NCBI GenBank assembly: GCA_900545625.1
Contig: UQZS01000061.1
Location: 1-9,600, forward strand
DNA length: 9,600 nt
Origin: an uncultured Oscillospiraceae bacterium
GTDB lineage: Bacteria; Bacillota; Clostridia; Oscillospirales; Acutalibacteraceae
Reading direction: 5' to 3'
The notes under the pieces are model-generated. The model searched no databases, was not told the DNA's origin, and worked only from the letters and a program-made list of their open reading frames with translations. Of this stretch, positions 1 to 6,984 are shown one piece after another. Position 1 is the stretch's first letter. Every line of letters begins with the position of its first letter. Position numbers and translations under genes: made by a program.

Positions 1-269
1 CATCGGGCGCGAAGGGCAAGCGTTTTGCACTGCCCAACAGTGAGATCATGATCCATCAGCCCAGCGGCGGCGCACAGGGGCAGGCGACGGAGATTGACAT
101 CGTCGCAAAGCACATCCTGCGTACGCGTGAAAAGCTGAACCGTATCCTTTCGGAAAACACGGGGAAGCCTATCGAGCAGATCGCGCGCGATACGGAGCGC
201 GACAACTTCCTTTCCGCTGAAGAGGCGCTCGATTACGGCCTGGTCGATAAGATCTTCTACAAGCGATAA
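1..269 (+). CDS. clpP: ATP-dependent Clp protease proteolytic subunit ClpP, C-terminal part
   Basis: This is the C-terminal part of the serine peptidase ClpP, the 14-subunit chamber that degrades proteins fed to it by ClpX or ClpC in the cytoplasm. The window begins inside the gene; the first complete codon is at 3. The reading frame starts with a [15 protein letters not shown] stretch. It then shows the catalytic His in the IHQP motif (codon 54-56), the [10 protein letters not shown] segment, the LRTREKLN helix, and the catalytic Asp in DTERDN (codon 201-203). It ends with the family's usual [14 protein letters not shown] close. The catalytic Ser lies upstream, outside the window. The stop at 267-269 is 18 bp before clpX, the standard clpP-clpX arrangement in Firmicutes, so the two are probably co-transcribed. 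Nothing is abnormal in the visible part. Confidence 0.97.
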   Translation, partial: SGAKGKRFALPNSEIMIHQPSGGAQGQATEIDIVAKHILRTREKLNRILSENTGKPIEQIARDTERDNFLSAEEALDYGLVDKIFYKR

Positions 270-287
270 CACAAAAGGGGAAGCACT

Positions 288-1589
288 ATGGCTAGAGAAA
301 ACGACGGCAGAGAAAAAACTGTCCGTTGCTCGTTCTGCGGAAAATCGCAGGACGAGGTCGATAAACTGATTGCGGGTCCGGGCGTTTGCATCTGCGACGA
401 GTGTATTGAGCTATGCATGGAGATCGTCGAGGAAGGCGACGCCGGGCGCAGAAAGCGCAAACAGGCAAGCAAGCCGAATAAGCCGCTTCCGAAACCGCAG
501 GAGATCAAAGCACACCTTGACGAATATGTCATCGGGCAGGATGCTGCAAAAATTGCCTTAAGTGTTGCGGTTTACAACCACTACAAACGCATTTACTACG
601 GCGACAGCTCGGATGTCGATATTCAAAAGAGTAATGTTATTTTGCTTGGGCCTACGGGCGTGGGCAAAACGATGCTCGCCCAAACGCTTGCCGATATTCT
701 GGATGTTCCATTCGCGATCGCGGACGCGACCACGCTGACCGAGGCGGGTTATGTCGGCGAGGACGTTGAAAATATCCTGCTTCGCTTGATCCAGGCGGCA
801 GACTTTGACGTGGAGCGTGCTGAAAAAGGGATCATTTATGTCGATGAAATCGACAAGATCGCCCGCAAGTCGGAAAACCCGTCTATCACCCGCGATGTCA
901 GCGGCGAGGGCGTGCAGCAGGCGCTTCTGAAAATCTTGGAGGGCACCGTCTCCAACGTCCCGCCTCAGGGCGGTCGAAAGCACCCCCAGCAGGAGTTCAT
1001 TCAAATCGATACGACCAACATCCTGTTTATCTGCGGCGGCGCTTTTGACGGGATCGATAAGATTATTGAAAAGCGCACGGGCAATAAGGTTTTGGGCTTC
1101 GGCAGTGAGCTTACCGAGTCACGCAAGGCGGACATGGCGCGCATTTATGCCCAGGTCATCCCGCAGGATCTTGTTAAATACGGTCTGATCCCGGAGCTTG
1201 TCGGGCGTTTGCCTGCCATTACGACGTTGGAGAATCTCGACCGCGATGCACTGATCCGCATTTTGACAGAACCGAAAAACGCTCTTGTCAAGCAGTATAC
1301 CGAACTGTTCCGCATGGACGGCGTTACGCTGGAATTCCAGCCGGATGCACTCGCCGCGATCGCAGACCTGACCTTGGAAAAGAATACCGGCGCACGTGGA
1401 CTGCGTGCTATTATGGAAAAGGTTTTGCAGCCTGCGATGTATGAGATCCCGTCGGATGAAAGCATCAATAAGGTCATTATCACGAAAGCCTGCGTCGAGA
1501 GCGGGGAAAAGCCTTTGGTTGAAACTTCCGTACCGGCAAAAGTACCCGCCAAAACGAGCGTTAAGCGTTCGCCGAAGGATGCAGTCTGA
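288..1589 (+). CDS. clpX: ATP-dependent Clp protease ATP-binding subunit ClpX
   Basis: ClpX is the hexameric AAA+ unfoldase that recognises tagged substrates, unfolds them and threads them into ClpP. The 433-residue protein is close to the usual family length. The N-terminal zinc-binding domain has Cys14, Cys17, Cys36 and Cys39. The AAA+ core shows Walker A GPTGVGKT (121-128), pore-1 loop GYVG (154-157), Walker B with Asp186 and Glu187, the RKH pore loop (230-232), and an LGF tripeptide (269-271) matching the IGF loop that docks on ClpP. It also has the arginine finger Arg307 in ELVGR and sensor-2 Arg370 in GARGLR. The ATG follows AAAGGGGAAG (275-284) at normal spacing. The last 25 or so residues are a Val/Pro/Ala/Lys-rich tail beyond the conserved domain. 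A strong terminator follows, so clpP-clpX ends its own transcription unit. Confidence 0.98.
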   Translation: MARENDGREKTVRCSFCGKSQDEVDKLIAGPGVCICDECIELCMEIVEEGDAGRRKRKQASKPNKPLPKPQEIKAHLDEYVIGQDAAKIALSVAVYNHYKRIYYGDSSDVDIQKSNVILLGPTGVGKTMLAQTLADILDVPFAIADATTLTEAGYVGEDVENILLRLIQAADFDVERAEKGIIYVDEIDKIARKSENPSITRDVSGEGVQQALLKILEGTVSNVPPQGGRKHPQQEFIQIDTTNILFICGGAFDGIDKIIEKRTGNKVLGFGSELTESRKADMARIYAQVIPQDLVKYGLIPELVGRLPAITTLENLDRDALIRILTEPKNALVKQYTELFRMDGVTLEFQPDALAAIADLTLEKNTGARGLRAIMEKVLQPAMYEIPSDESINKVIITKACVESGEKPLVETSVPAKVPAKTSVKRSPKDAV

Positions 1590-1602
1590 TTTTACACACT
1601 TT

Positions 1603-1638
1603 GCGCCTGTATGCGTTTGTATACAGGCGCGCTTTTTT
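1603..1638 (+). terminator. Intrinsic terminator after clpX
   Basis: A perfect 10-bp inverted repeat (1603-1612 with 1621-1630, GCGCCTGTAT and its complement) surrounds an 8-nt loop. A run of six T follows at 1633-1638. It lies 13 bp after the clpX stop and should separate clpPX from the downstream operon. Confidence 0.93.
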
Positions 1639-1648
1639 CGTTTTTGCA

Positions 1649-1677
1649 TTGTAACTTTTTGGGAAATATGCTACAAT
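1649..1677 (+). promoter_or_regulatory. Sigma-A type promoter for the MFS/LCP/folate gene cluster
   Basis: The -35 element TTGTAA (1649-1654, 4 of 6 consensus bases) is separated by 17 bp from the -10 element TACAAT (1672-1677, 5 of 6). A TG at 1669-1670 one base before the -10 makes it an extended -10 promoter. Transcription would begin near 1684 and give a leader of about 54 nt before the GTG at 1738. It sits directly after the clpX terminator, as expected for a new transcription unit. Confidence 0.75.
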
Positions 1678-1699
1678 ATCCACAACCGTATTTATCATG

Positions 1700-1709
1700 C
1701 AATCGATTG
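1700..1709. promoter_or_regulatory. Perfect palindrome CAATCGATTG in the leader (possible operator)
   Basis: A 10-bp perfect palindrome lies about 16-25 bp downstream of the predicted transcription start and upstream of the ribosome site. Its position would suit a repressor operator, but the symmetry does not extend outward, no second copy was seen, and no regulator is encoded beside it. It could be chance. Confidence 0.2.
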
Positions 1710-1722
1710 TGCCGGAAATGTG

Positions 1723-1730
1723 AAAGGGGA
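1723..1730 (+). promoter_or_regulatory. Ribosome binding site that fixes the GTG start of the MFS gene
   Basis: AAAGGGGA lies 7 nt before the GTG at 1738-1740. The open frame extends upstream to 1396, but that part overlaps clpX and the terminator and gives a basic, non-membrane sequence. The GTG is therefore the start, and residue 1 leads straight into the first membrane helix region. Confidence 0.8.
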
Positions 1731-1737
1731 GATCACT

Positions 1738-3135
1738 GTGTCAGCCAAAGCAAATCGGCTCGGCGGGCGAGTTTGGTTTAATATCATTCTGTTTGGACTT
1801 GTCGGGCAGCTTGCCTGGAGCGTGGAAAATATGTTTTTCAACACGTTCCTTTACAACTCGATTTATACCGGCGCCTCACAGGCGGCGGTCGATGGCTCTG
1901 TCGACGTGATGAGCGCGATCAGCTTAATGGTCGCATGCAGCGCAGCCACTGCGGTGATCACGACCTTCCTTGCCGGTACCTTGAGCGATAAAGTCGGCAA
2001 ACGCAAAGTTTTCATTTGTGTCGGGTATTTGCTTTGGGGCGTTGTTACGGCATCGTTCGGCGCAATCTCGCGCGATCATACTGCGGCGCTGTTCGGGCTC
2101 ACGGACGAAATTCAAATTTTAACCGTCACAGTCGCGTTGGTCGTTGTTATGGACTGTGTTATGACCTTAATGGGCTCTGTCGGCAATGATGCGGCGTTCA
2201 ATGCCTGGGTCACGGATGTGACCAATACCAAGAACCGCGCGACTGTGGAAAGCGTGCTTGCACTTTTGCCGCTGTTTGCTACGGCGGTCGTTATGGGGCT
2301 TTCGGGCGCTGTCGGCGGTATCGGCTACGACGTGTTCTTTTACGCTTTGGGCGGCGCAGTTCTGTTATGCGGCGTAGTCGGTTTGTTTACGCTGCGTGAC
2401 CGCCCGACTATGCAAAAAGCGGACGGCAACTATTTTGCCAATCTGATTTACGGATTCAAGCCGGCCGTTGTAAAGGAGAATAAGCGGTTGTATCTCGCGT
2501 TTACCGCTGCCTGCATTTCTTCAACGGCATTTCAAGTCTTTTTCCCGTACATTTTTATTTATCTCGGCAATGTGCTGAATTTCAGCTTGGACAGTGTGCT
2601 GGCGTCCCTTACGCCCGCGATCATGGTCGCGGCGGTTGTCGTGATTGCAGTCGTCGTAGCGCTGATCGTTTGCATGGGCAGGCTGATGGACCGCTTCGGC
2701 AAGGAAAAATTTGTTTGGATCTCTATTTTGCTGTATGCGGCAGGGCTTGTCGCAGCGGGCTTTGCCGAAACCTCTACGGCGTTTTTGATCTGCGCCGTGC
2801 CCGCGCTCGGCGGCTGGGCGCTTTTGTCCGTAGCAATGAACGCCTCTGTGCGGGATTATATGCCCGCCGACAAGGTTGGTGCGTTCCAGGGGATCCGCAT
2901 GATTTTCTTTGTCCTGCTGCCGATGGTCATCGGTCCGTATATCGGGAATCTTGTGTGCCGTGTTTCGGAAGTGACCTACACCAATGAATACGGCGTAGTG
3001 ACCTCCGCCCCCGGCAATGTGATGTTTTTCGCCGCAGCGGCAGTCGCTGTGTTAGTATTTGTACCGGTACTGTTTTTGCGGAAATACGGCGGTTTTTCCG
3101 TTGCTGATAAAGCCGCACCCTCCGAAGAAAACTAA
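1738..3135 (+). CDS. Major facilitator superfamily transporter (substrate unknown)
   Basis: A 465-residue polytopic membrane protein with about twelve hydrophobic segments, in the usual size range for an MFS carrier. The loop after helix 2 carries the MFS signature as AGTLSDKVGKRK (79-90). A second copy of the same motif in the C-terminal half, GRLMDRFGKEK (314-323), shows the internal duplication of the fold. The N-terminal WSVENMFFNTFLYN stretch (27-40) resembles a group of clostridial MFS proteins related to sugar:cation symporters; I recall this from the family and could not search for it. The substrate cannot be read from the sequence. The gene starts with GTG and is first behind the promoter at 1649. 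The LCP-like gene follows 41 bp later with no terminator between. A role linked to folate or pterins is possible from position only and is weakly supported. Confidence 0.88.
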   Translation: MSAKANRLGGRVWFNIILFGLVGQLAWSVENMFFNTFLYNSIYTGASQAAVDGSVDVMSAISLMVACSAATAVITTFLAGTLSDKVGKRKVFICVGYLLWGVVTASFGAISRDHTAALFGLTDEIQILTVTVALVVVMDCVMTLMGSVGNDAAFNAWVTDVTNTKNRATVESVLALLPLFATAVVMGLSGAVGGIGYDVFFYALGGAVLLCGVVGLFTLRDRPTMQKADGNYFANLIYGFKPAVVKENKRLYLAFTAACISSTAFQVFFPYIFIYLGNVLNFSLDSVLASLTPAIMVAAVVVIAVVVALIVCMGRLMDRFGKEKFVWISILLYAAGLVAAGFAETSTAFLICAVPALGGWALLSVAMNASVRDYMPADKVGAFQGIRMIFFVLLPMVIGPYIGNLVCRVSEVTYTNEYGVVTSAPGNVMFFAAAAVAVLVFVPVLFLRKYGGFSVADKAAPSEEN

Positions 3136-3176
3136 CGTGTTTCTTATGTTGGACGAAGCATCTGTGAGGTGAAGAC

Positions 3177-4034
3177 ATGCGCCGTAAGCCCAAGCTGCGT
3201 TTCACAAGCGAGCAAAAACTGAAAGCCAGACGAACCCGCGCGTTTATTTTGGCGTTTGCAGCGTTTGTGCTGGTGTTCGGGATCGCTTCCGTTTTGCTGT
3301 TCCTGCATTCGGTCGATTACGATTTGAACAATCTGATCTCGCCTGAGAAAACCACTGCCGCACCGACGGAGACAACGACCGGGGTGCTGGCGACCGCACG
3401 GGTGCAAAGTGCGGATGTGTTTTATGCCTGCGTGGATTCCGACGACAGCCTTGTGCTGCTTTCCGTAATATCTGCCGACGCAAATGCGGGGCGCATTTCC
3501 GTATACACGCTGTCACCCGCAAGCTCCGTCGCATACAACGGCGAAACGGCGACCTACTCGGCGATCTATCAAAAATACGGCTTGGCAGGCTTGCGCGAAA
3601 GCGTAGCAAGCGCGCTCGGTGTCACCTTGGAACGGTACGTCAAGCAGACCGAAGCACAGCTGCGGCAGGTGATTGGGGAAATCGGCGATATTACCGTGCA
3701 TATCCCGGAGGCCATCGAATACCGCGGCGCGGATTACACGCTGTTTCTCGACGCGGGCGAGCAGAGCTTGACGGGCGACTTGTTTGCAAAATACCTGCGG
3801 TATTCCGCCGCCGAGCAGCAGGCGGACGCCGTCTGCGCGCTGGTGCAAAAATTGCTTTCTGCTTTTGACCCTGCTGATCCGTCCCCGTTGTTTAACAGCG
3901 TCTGTAATCAGTCGGATACTAACTTTTCCGTGCTGGACTGTACGCAGTCTGACGGATTGTTGTATACGTTCCTCGCACTGCAAGATGCCGTTTCGGTCGG
4001 TACACCGCCAACAGACGGGGAGGAGCCTGCATGA
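3177..4034 (+). CDS. Membrane-anchored degenerate LytR-CpsA-Psr (LCP)-like protein
   Basis: A 285-residue protein with a short basic cytoplasmic N-terminus, one membrane helix (about 23-44), a Thr-rich linker (59-68) and an extracellular domain. Residues about 78-230 follow the LCP outline. There is a hydrophobic strand with LLSVISADANAGRISVYTLS, a helix ending GVTLERYVKQTEAQLRQVIGEIGDITVHIPEAIEY, a GEQSLTG turn, and a YLRYS segment followed by a helix. LCP enzymes transfer wall teichoic acid or other glycopolymers to peptidoglycan. Here the canonical PRD motif reads PAS (114-116), so the signature Arg and Asp are gone. After YLR (206-208) the usual RH..GD..R series is missing, so glycopolymer transferase activity is doubtful. 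A structural or lipid-binding role is one alternative. ATG follows AGGTGA (3167-3172). The stop overlaps the next gene's start (ATGA), implying translational coupling. The LCP assignment is by pattern only. Confidence 0.7.
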   Translation: MRRKPKLRFTSEQKLKARRTRAFILAFAAFVLVFGIASVLLFLHSVDYDLNNLISPEKTTAAPTETTTGVLATARVQSADVFYACVDSDDSLVLLSVISADANAGRISVYTLSPASSVAYNGETATYSAIYQKYGLAGLRESVASALGVTLERYVKQTEAQLRQVIGEIGDITVHIPEAIEYRGADYTLFLDAGEQSLTGDLFAKYLRYSAAEQQADAVCALVQKLLSAFDPADPSPLFNSVCNQSDTNFSVLDCTQSDGLLYTFLALQDAVSVGTPPTDGEEPA

Positions 4035-5176
4035 AAAGACGCGCTTTGGCGGCTCTTATAGTGCTTGCGCTCTGTGCAGGGATCGTGCTTGCAAATCTGG
4101 ATACGCTGCGCATGATGCTTCCGACGCGCTTTTCCGACACGGAGCTTATCTATGCGCAGGACGGCGTGACACGCTATTATTATCACACGCTGTCCGAAGA
4201 CGCGCAGATCGCCTATACGCTGATTTTGAACGCTGTGGAGGCGCATCCGGAGGAGATCGAGATCCCGCCGCTGGACGACGAGGCGTTCAGCGCGATGTTT
4301 CAAGCCCTGTCCTATGACAATCCGTCGCTTTTGTGTATGGAAAACGAAAGTCACATCGTGATGCGTGGCGCCAAAGCGTATTTTGTACCGCAGTATGTGA
4401 CAGACGCCGAGACCTGCCGAGCCGAGACCGAAGCGCTGCTTTCCGAGGCGCGAGAAGTTGTGGCACAAACTTCCGGTTCGGCAAGCGATTATGACAAGGA
4501 ACTGTTTTTCCACGACTATATCTGCCGGAATACAGAATATGTGACGGATGACGCCACGGTCGGCTATACGGCGTACGATGCGCTGCTTTCGGGCAGGGCA
4601 GTGTGCGAGGGGTACTCGCGTGCGCTGCAGCTGCTTTTGGATATGGTCGGCATACCGAATTATCTTGTGACCGGTGTCGGCGTGGATGACAGCGGCGACC
4701 GCGAGGGGCATATGTGGAACATTGTGACCATCGGCGGTGCGAATTACCATGTGGACGCCACTTGGGATGATCTGGACGCTGAGGAGATCCACCACTATGC
4801 CCACACCTATTTTAATGTGACCGACGCTTACATCAGCGTCAACCACGAAGAAATCGCGCCCGCCGAAAACAACTGCACATCTGTTGTGGCAAACTACTAT
4901 GTGCAACACGGGATGGAGTTTTCTGCATATGACGACGCTTGCCTGCAAACCATGGCGCGCGCGGCAGCGCAAAGCATACAGGATGAAACATACACCATAG
5001 AAGCCCGGTTCACGAATCAACAGGCCTATTCGGAAGCGGTTGCGGATCTTGCGGAAAACCAGGCTGTTTATGAGGTTTTATATCTTGCCGACCGTCGTCT
5101 TGCGGGGCGGGTGGATGAAGTCGTGTATGTGCGCAGTGATGTGACCCGCACGCTGCAATTTGCTTTTGACGAATAA
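4031..5176 (+). CDS. Exported transglutaminase-like (papain-fold) domain protein
   Basis: A 381-residue protein starting with a signal peptide or N-terminal membrane anchor (basic MKRR, then a hydrophobic stretch at about 5-21). A transglutaminase-like core lies at about 155-260. It shows the Cys-His-Asp triad: Cys192 in GRAVCEGYSRALQ, His227 in GHMWN and Asp242 in YHVDATWDD. The Cys motif is followed by the typical LLLDMVGIPNYLVTG strand. Bacterial proteins of this type act outside the membrane as peptidases or cross-linkers, often on cell-wall material; the substrate here is unknown. About 120 residues at the C-terminus have no recognised domain. The ATG overlaps the stop of the LCP-like gene and has GGGGAGGAG at 4017-4025, so the two are coupled and probably work together at the cell surface. 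folE begins 12 bp after the stop. Confidence 0.88.
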   Translation: MKRRALAALIVLALCAGIVLANLDTLRMMLPTRFSDTELIYAQDGVTRYYYHTLSEDAQIAYTLILNAVEAHPEEIEIPPLDDEAFSAMFQALSYDNPSLLCMENESHIVMRGAKAYFVPQYVTDAETCRAETEALLSEAREVVAQTSGSASDYDKELFFHDYICRNTEYVTDDATVGYTAYDALLSGRAVCEGYSRALQLLLDMVGIPNYLVTGVGVDDSGDREGHMWNIVTIGGANYHVDATWDDLDAEEIHHYAHTYFNVTDAYISVNHEEIAPAENNCTSVVANYYVQHGMEFSAYDDACLQTMARAAAQSIQDETYTIEARFTNQQAYSEAVADLAENQAVYEVLYLADRRLAGRVDEVVYVRSDVTRTLQFAFDE

Positions 5177-5188
5177 GGAGACGGATTT

Positions 5189-5749
5189 ATGGATAAACCG
5201 AGCATTGAACGCGCGGTACGCGAAATTCTGCTTGCCATCGGTGAAGACCCTGACCGCGAAGGGCTCATGGAAACGCCGAAGCGCGTTGCCAATATGTATG
5301 AAGAGATTTTTGCGGGGCTGTCGGATGACCCGACGCGCCACTTAAAGATGTTCAACGAAGGTAAAAACGACGAAATGGTCGTGGTGCGTGATATCCCGCT
5401 GTATTCCATGTGTGAGCACCATCTGCTGCCGTTCATCGGTAAGGCGCACATCGCTTATATCCCGTCGGGCGGGCAGGTGATCGGGCTTTCCAAGCTCGCG
5501 CGTATCGTGGACAGCTTTGCCAAACGCCCGCAGCTTCAGGAACGCCTGACCGCACAGGTCGCGGATTTTTTAGAAGAGCATCTTGCACCGCAGGGTGTCG
5601 CGGTCGTGGTGGAGGCCGAGCACCTTTGCATGACCATGCGCGGTGCGCGTGCGGCAGGCGCGGTCACGCGCACCTCCGCTTTGCGCGGCAGTATGCGCAA
5701 GGATGCGCGCACCCGTGCGGAAGCCATGGCGTTGCTGCGGGGGGAATAA
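5189..5749 (+). CDS. folE: GTP cyclohydrolase I
   Basis: GTP cyclohydrolase I converts GTP to 7,8-dihydroneopterin triphosphate, the entry step of folate synthesis in the cytoplasm. At 186 residues it has the usual length of the bacterial type I enzyme. The zinc ligands are visible as Cys75 and His78 in MCEHHLLP and Cys147 in EHLCM, with His77 and His145 beside them. The segment [37 protein letters not shown] (split over 84-120) and the end [19 protein letters not shown] match the family closely. The start ATG at 5189 follows TAAGGAG (5174-5180), which includes the stop of the previous gene. folP starts 4 bp after the stop. All expected active-site residues seem present. No riboswitch fits in the 12-bp gap in front. 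Confidence 0.97.
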   Translation: MDKPSIERAVREILLAIGEDPDREGLMETPKRVANMYEEIFAGLSDDPTRHLKMFNEGKNDEMVVVRDIPLYSMCEHHLLPFIGKAHIAYIPSGGQVIGLSKLARIVDSFAKRPQLQERLTAQVADFLEEHLAPQGVAVVVEAEHLCMTMRGARAAGAVTRTSALRGSMRKDARTRAEAMALLRGE

Positions 5750-5753
5750 GCGC

Positions 5754-6602
5754 ATGTCTTTTTTTTCTGGTCGGGGCTTTTCTTTCCCGCTTGGCACAAA
5801 AACCTATGTGATGGGCATCCTCAACGTCACCCCGGATTCTTTTTTTGACGGCGGCAAATGGAACGAGCCGCAAAGGGCAGCGGAACATGCACGCGAAATG
5901 GAAGCGGACGGCGCGGATCTGATCGACATCGGCGCACAGTCCACGCGCCCCGGGCACATGCCGCTTTCCGAAGCGCAGGAATTGGAGATCTTACGGCAGT
6001 TTCTGCCTGTCGTTCGCAGGGCGGTTTCTGTCCCTTTGAGCGTGGATACGTTTTTTCCTGCCACGGCGCGGTATGCGCTGGAAAACGGCGCAGCGATCGT
6101 CAACGATGTAAGCGGAAAGCTGTCTGCGGATATGGCGGCGGTCGTGCGCGAGCATGACGCGGGCTGGATTTTAATGCACACGGGCGGCGCGAACGCAGAC
6201 GTATCTGCCGCATACCCAAACGGTGTGTGCGCGGATGTACGCGCCTTTTTTAAGGATGCTTCCGCGTTTATAAGAGAGCAGGGGATCGCCGCACAAAGTG
6301 TCTGTTTGGATCCCGGCTTCGGCTTTGGAAAAAGTCACGAGGATAATCTTGCGCTGCTGCGTGCGCTTGGATCTGTTAAGCCGGAAAAACATGCGCTGTT
6401 GACAGCGCTTTCCTGCAAGCGCATGATCGCAAATGAGGCAGGCAGTGAGGAAGTACAGCGCCTGTGCGGTACACTTGCCGCCGATACACTTGCCATTGCG
6501 GGCGGGACGGATCTTGTCCGAGTGCATCATGTGCGTGAAGCGCGCGCCGCCGCAGATATGGCGGATGCGCTTTTGCGCCGGGGAGGAATGCAAAATGGAT
6601 AG
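5754..6602 (+). CDS. folP: Dihydropteroate synthase
   Basis: Dihydropteroate synthase joins p-aminobenzoate to 6-hydroxymethyl-7,8-dihydropterin pyrophosphate and is the sulfonamide target. The 282-residue TIM-barrel protein shows MGILNVTPDSFFDGG (20-34, Asn24), DIGAQSTRPG (58-67), SVDTF with Asp98, VNDVSG with Asn117, DPGFGFGK with Asp187, Lys222, and RVHHV with Arg256. Two departures from the common pattern are seen: the usual SRK motif reads SCK (220-222), replacing Arg by Cys, and loop 2 has AQ where GE is common. The pterin and phosphate ligands otherwise look intact, so I expect an active enzyme. The frame is open upstream to 5643, but that part overlaps folE. The ATG at 5754, preceded by a G-rich stretch at 5739-5744, gives a normal N-terminus. 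The 3' end overlaps folB by 8 nt. Confidence 0.95.
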   Translation: MSFFSGRGFSFPLGTKTYVMGILNVTPDSFFDGGKWNEPQRAAEHAREMEADGADLIDIGAQSTRPGHMPLSEAQELEILRQFLPVVRRAVSVPLSVDTFFPATARYALENGAAIVNDVSGKLSADMAAVVREHDAGWILMHTGGANADVSAAYPNGVCADVRAFFKDASAFIREQGIAAQSVCLDPGFGFGKSHEDNLALLRALGSVKPEKHALLTALSCKRMIANEAGSEEVQRLCGTLAADTLAIAGGTDLVRVHHVREARAAADMADALLRRGGMQNG

Positions 6603-6984
6603 CATACATATAAGCGGGCTGCGCCTGTACGCGTATCACGGTGTGAACCCGGAAGAAAAAGAGAACGGGCAGATGTTCCTGCTGGACATCATCTGCCGAT
6701 TACCGTTATATGTGCCGTGCCAGACGGATCGCGTGGAGGATACCGTCAGCTACGCAAAGGTGCTGAAAACCGCGCGCGCGGCTTTTCTTTCCGATAAATT
6801 TGATTTATTAGAACGTGCGGCGCAGGTCGTTGCCGATGCGGTCTTGGGCGGCTTTCCCGCCGTAAAGGAAGTCACCGTCCGTGTGAAAAAGCCGTATGCG
6901 CCCATACAGGCGGATTTTGATTATACGGCGGTCGAGATCACGCGGGAGCGCACGGATAGCGAGCCTGTCGAGGTGCAGGCATGA
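6595..6984 (+). CDS. folB: Dihydroneopterin aldolase
   Basis: Dihydroneopterin aldolase cleaves 7,8-dihydroneopterin to 6-hydroxymethyl-7,8-dihydropterin and glycolaldehyde. The protein has 129 residues, slightly longer than the usual 120 or so because of an acidic tail (ERTDSEPVEVQA). Family landmarks are YAYHGVNPEEKENGQ (12-26, catalytic-type Glu21), Tyr53 in VSYAKV, Glu73 in LLERAA, and VRVKKP with Lys99, in the same register as the Staphylococcus aureus enzyme's known active-site residues. The chosen ATG at 6595 lies inside the end of folP and is preceded by GGGGAGG (6580-6586). An earlier in-frame extension to 6433 is only an overlap with folP. Its stop overlaps the folK start as ATGA. 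The 8-nt and 4-nt overlaps imply coupled translation of folP, folB and folK. Confidence 0.96.
   Translation: MDSIHISGLRLYAYHGVNPEEKENGQMFLLDIICRLPLYVPCQTDRVEDTVSYAKVLKTARAAFLSDKFDLLERAAQVVADAVLGGFPAVKEVTVRVKKPYAPIQADFDYTAVEITRERTDSEPVEVQA

Noticed and set aside
1119..1649. Open frames of 135 and 176 codons on the - strand
   Set aside because: They are antisense to clpX. One of them runs through the clpX terminator hairpin.
1396..1737. Upstream extension of the MFS reading frame
   Set aside because: It overlaps clpX and its terminator, the translation is basic and unlike a transporter, and the GTG at 1738 has a good ribosome site.
1684..1737. A riboswitch (for example a tetrahydrofolate riboswitch) controlling the cluster
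   Set aside because: The leader is only about 54 nt, with no paired elements beyond one short palindrome, and the 12-bp gap before folE is too short to hold one.
4017..4034. A frameshift joining the LCP-like and transglutaminase-like genes into one protein
   Set aside because: The second gene has its own strong GGGGAGGAG site and a proper signal-like N-terminus, so the ATGA overlap is ordinary translational coupling.
3908..5020. A 370-codon open frame on the - strand
   Set aside because: It lies antisense to the transglutaminase-like gene, whose triad, start site and neighbours are convincing. The antisense product is rich in Arg, His and Cys with no recognisable domain, as expected for a shadow frame in G+C-rich codons.
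5643..5753. Upstream extension of the folP reading frame
   Set aside because: It overlaps folE and is not part of the dihydropteroate synthase fold; the ATG at 5754 gives the normal N-terminus.
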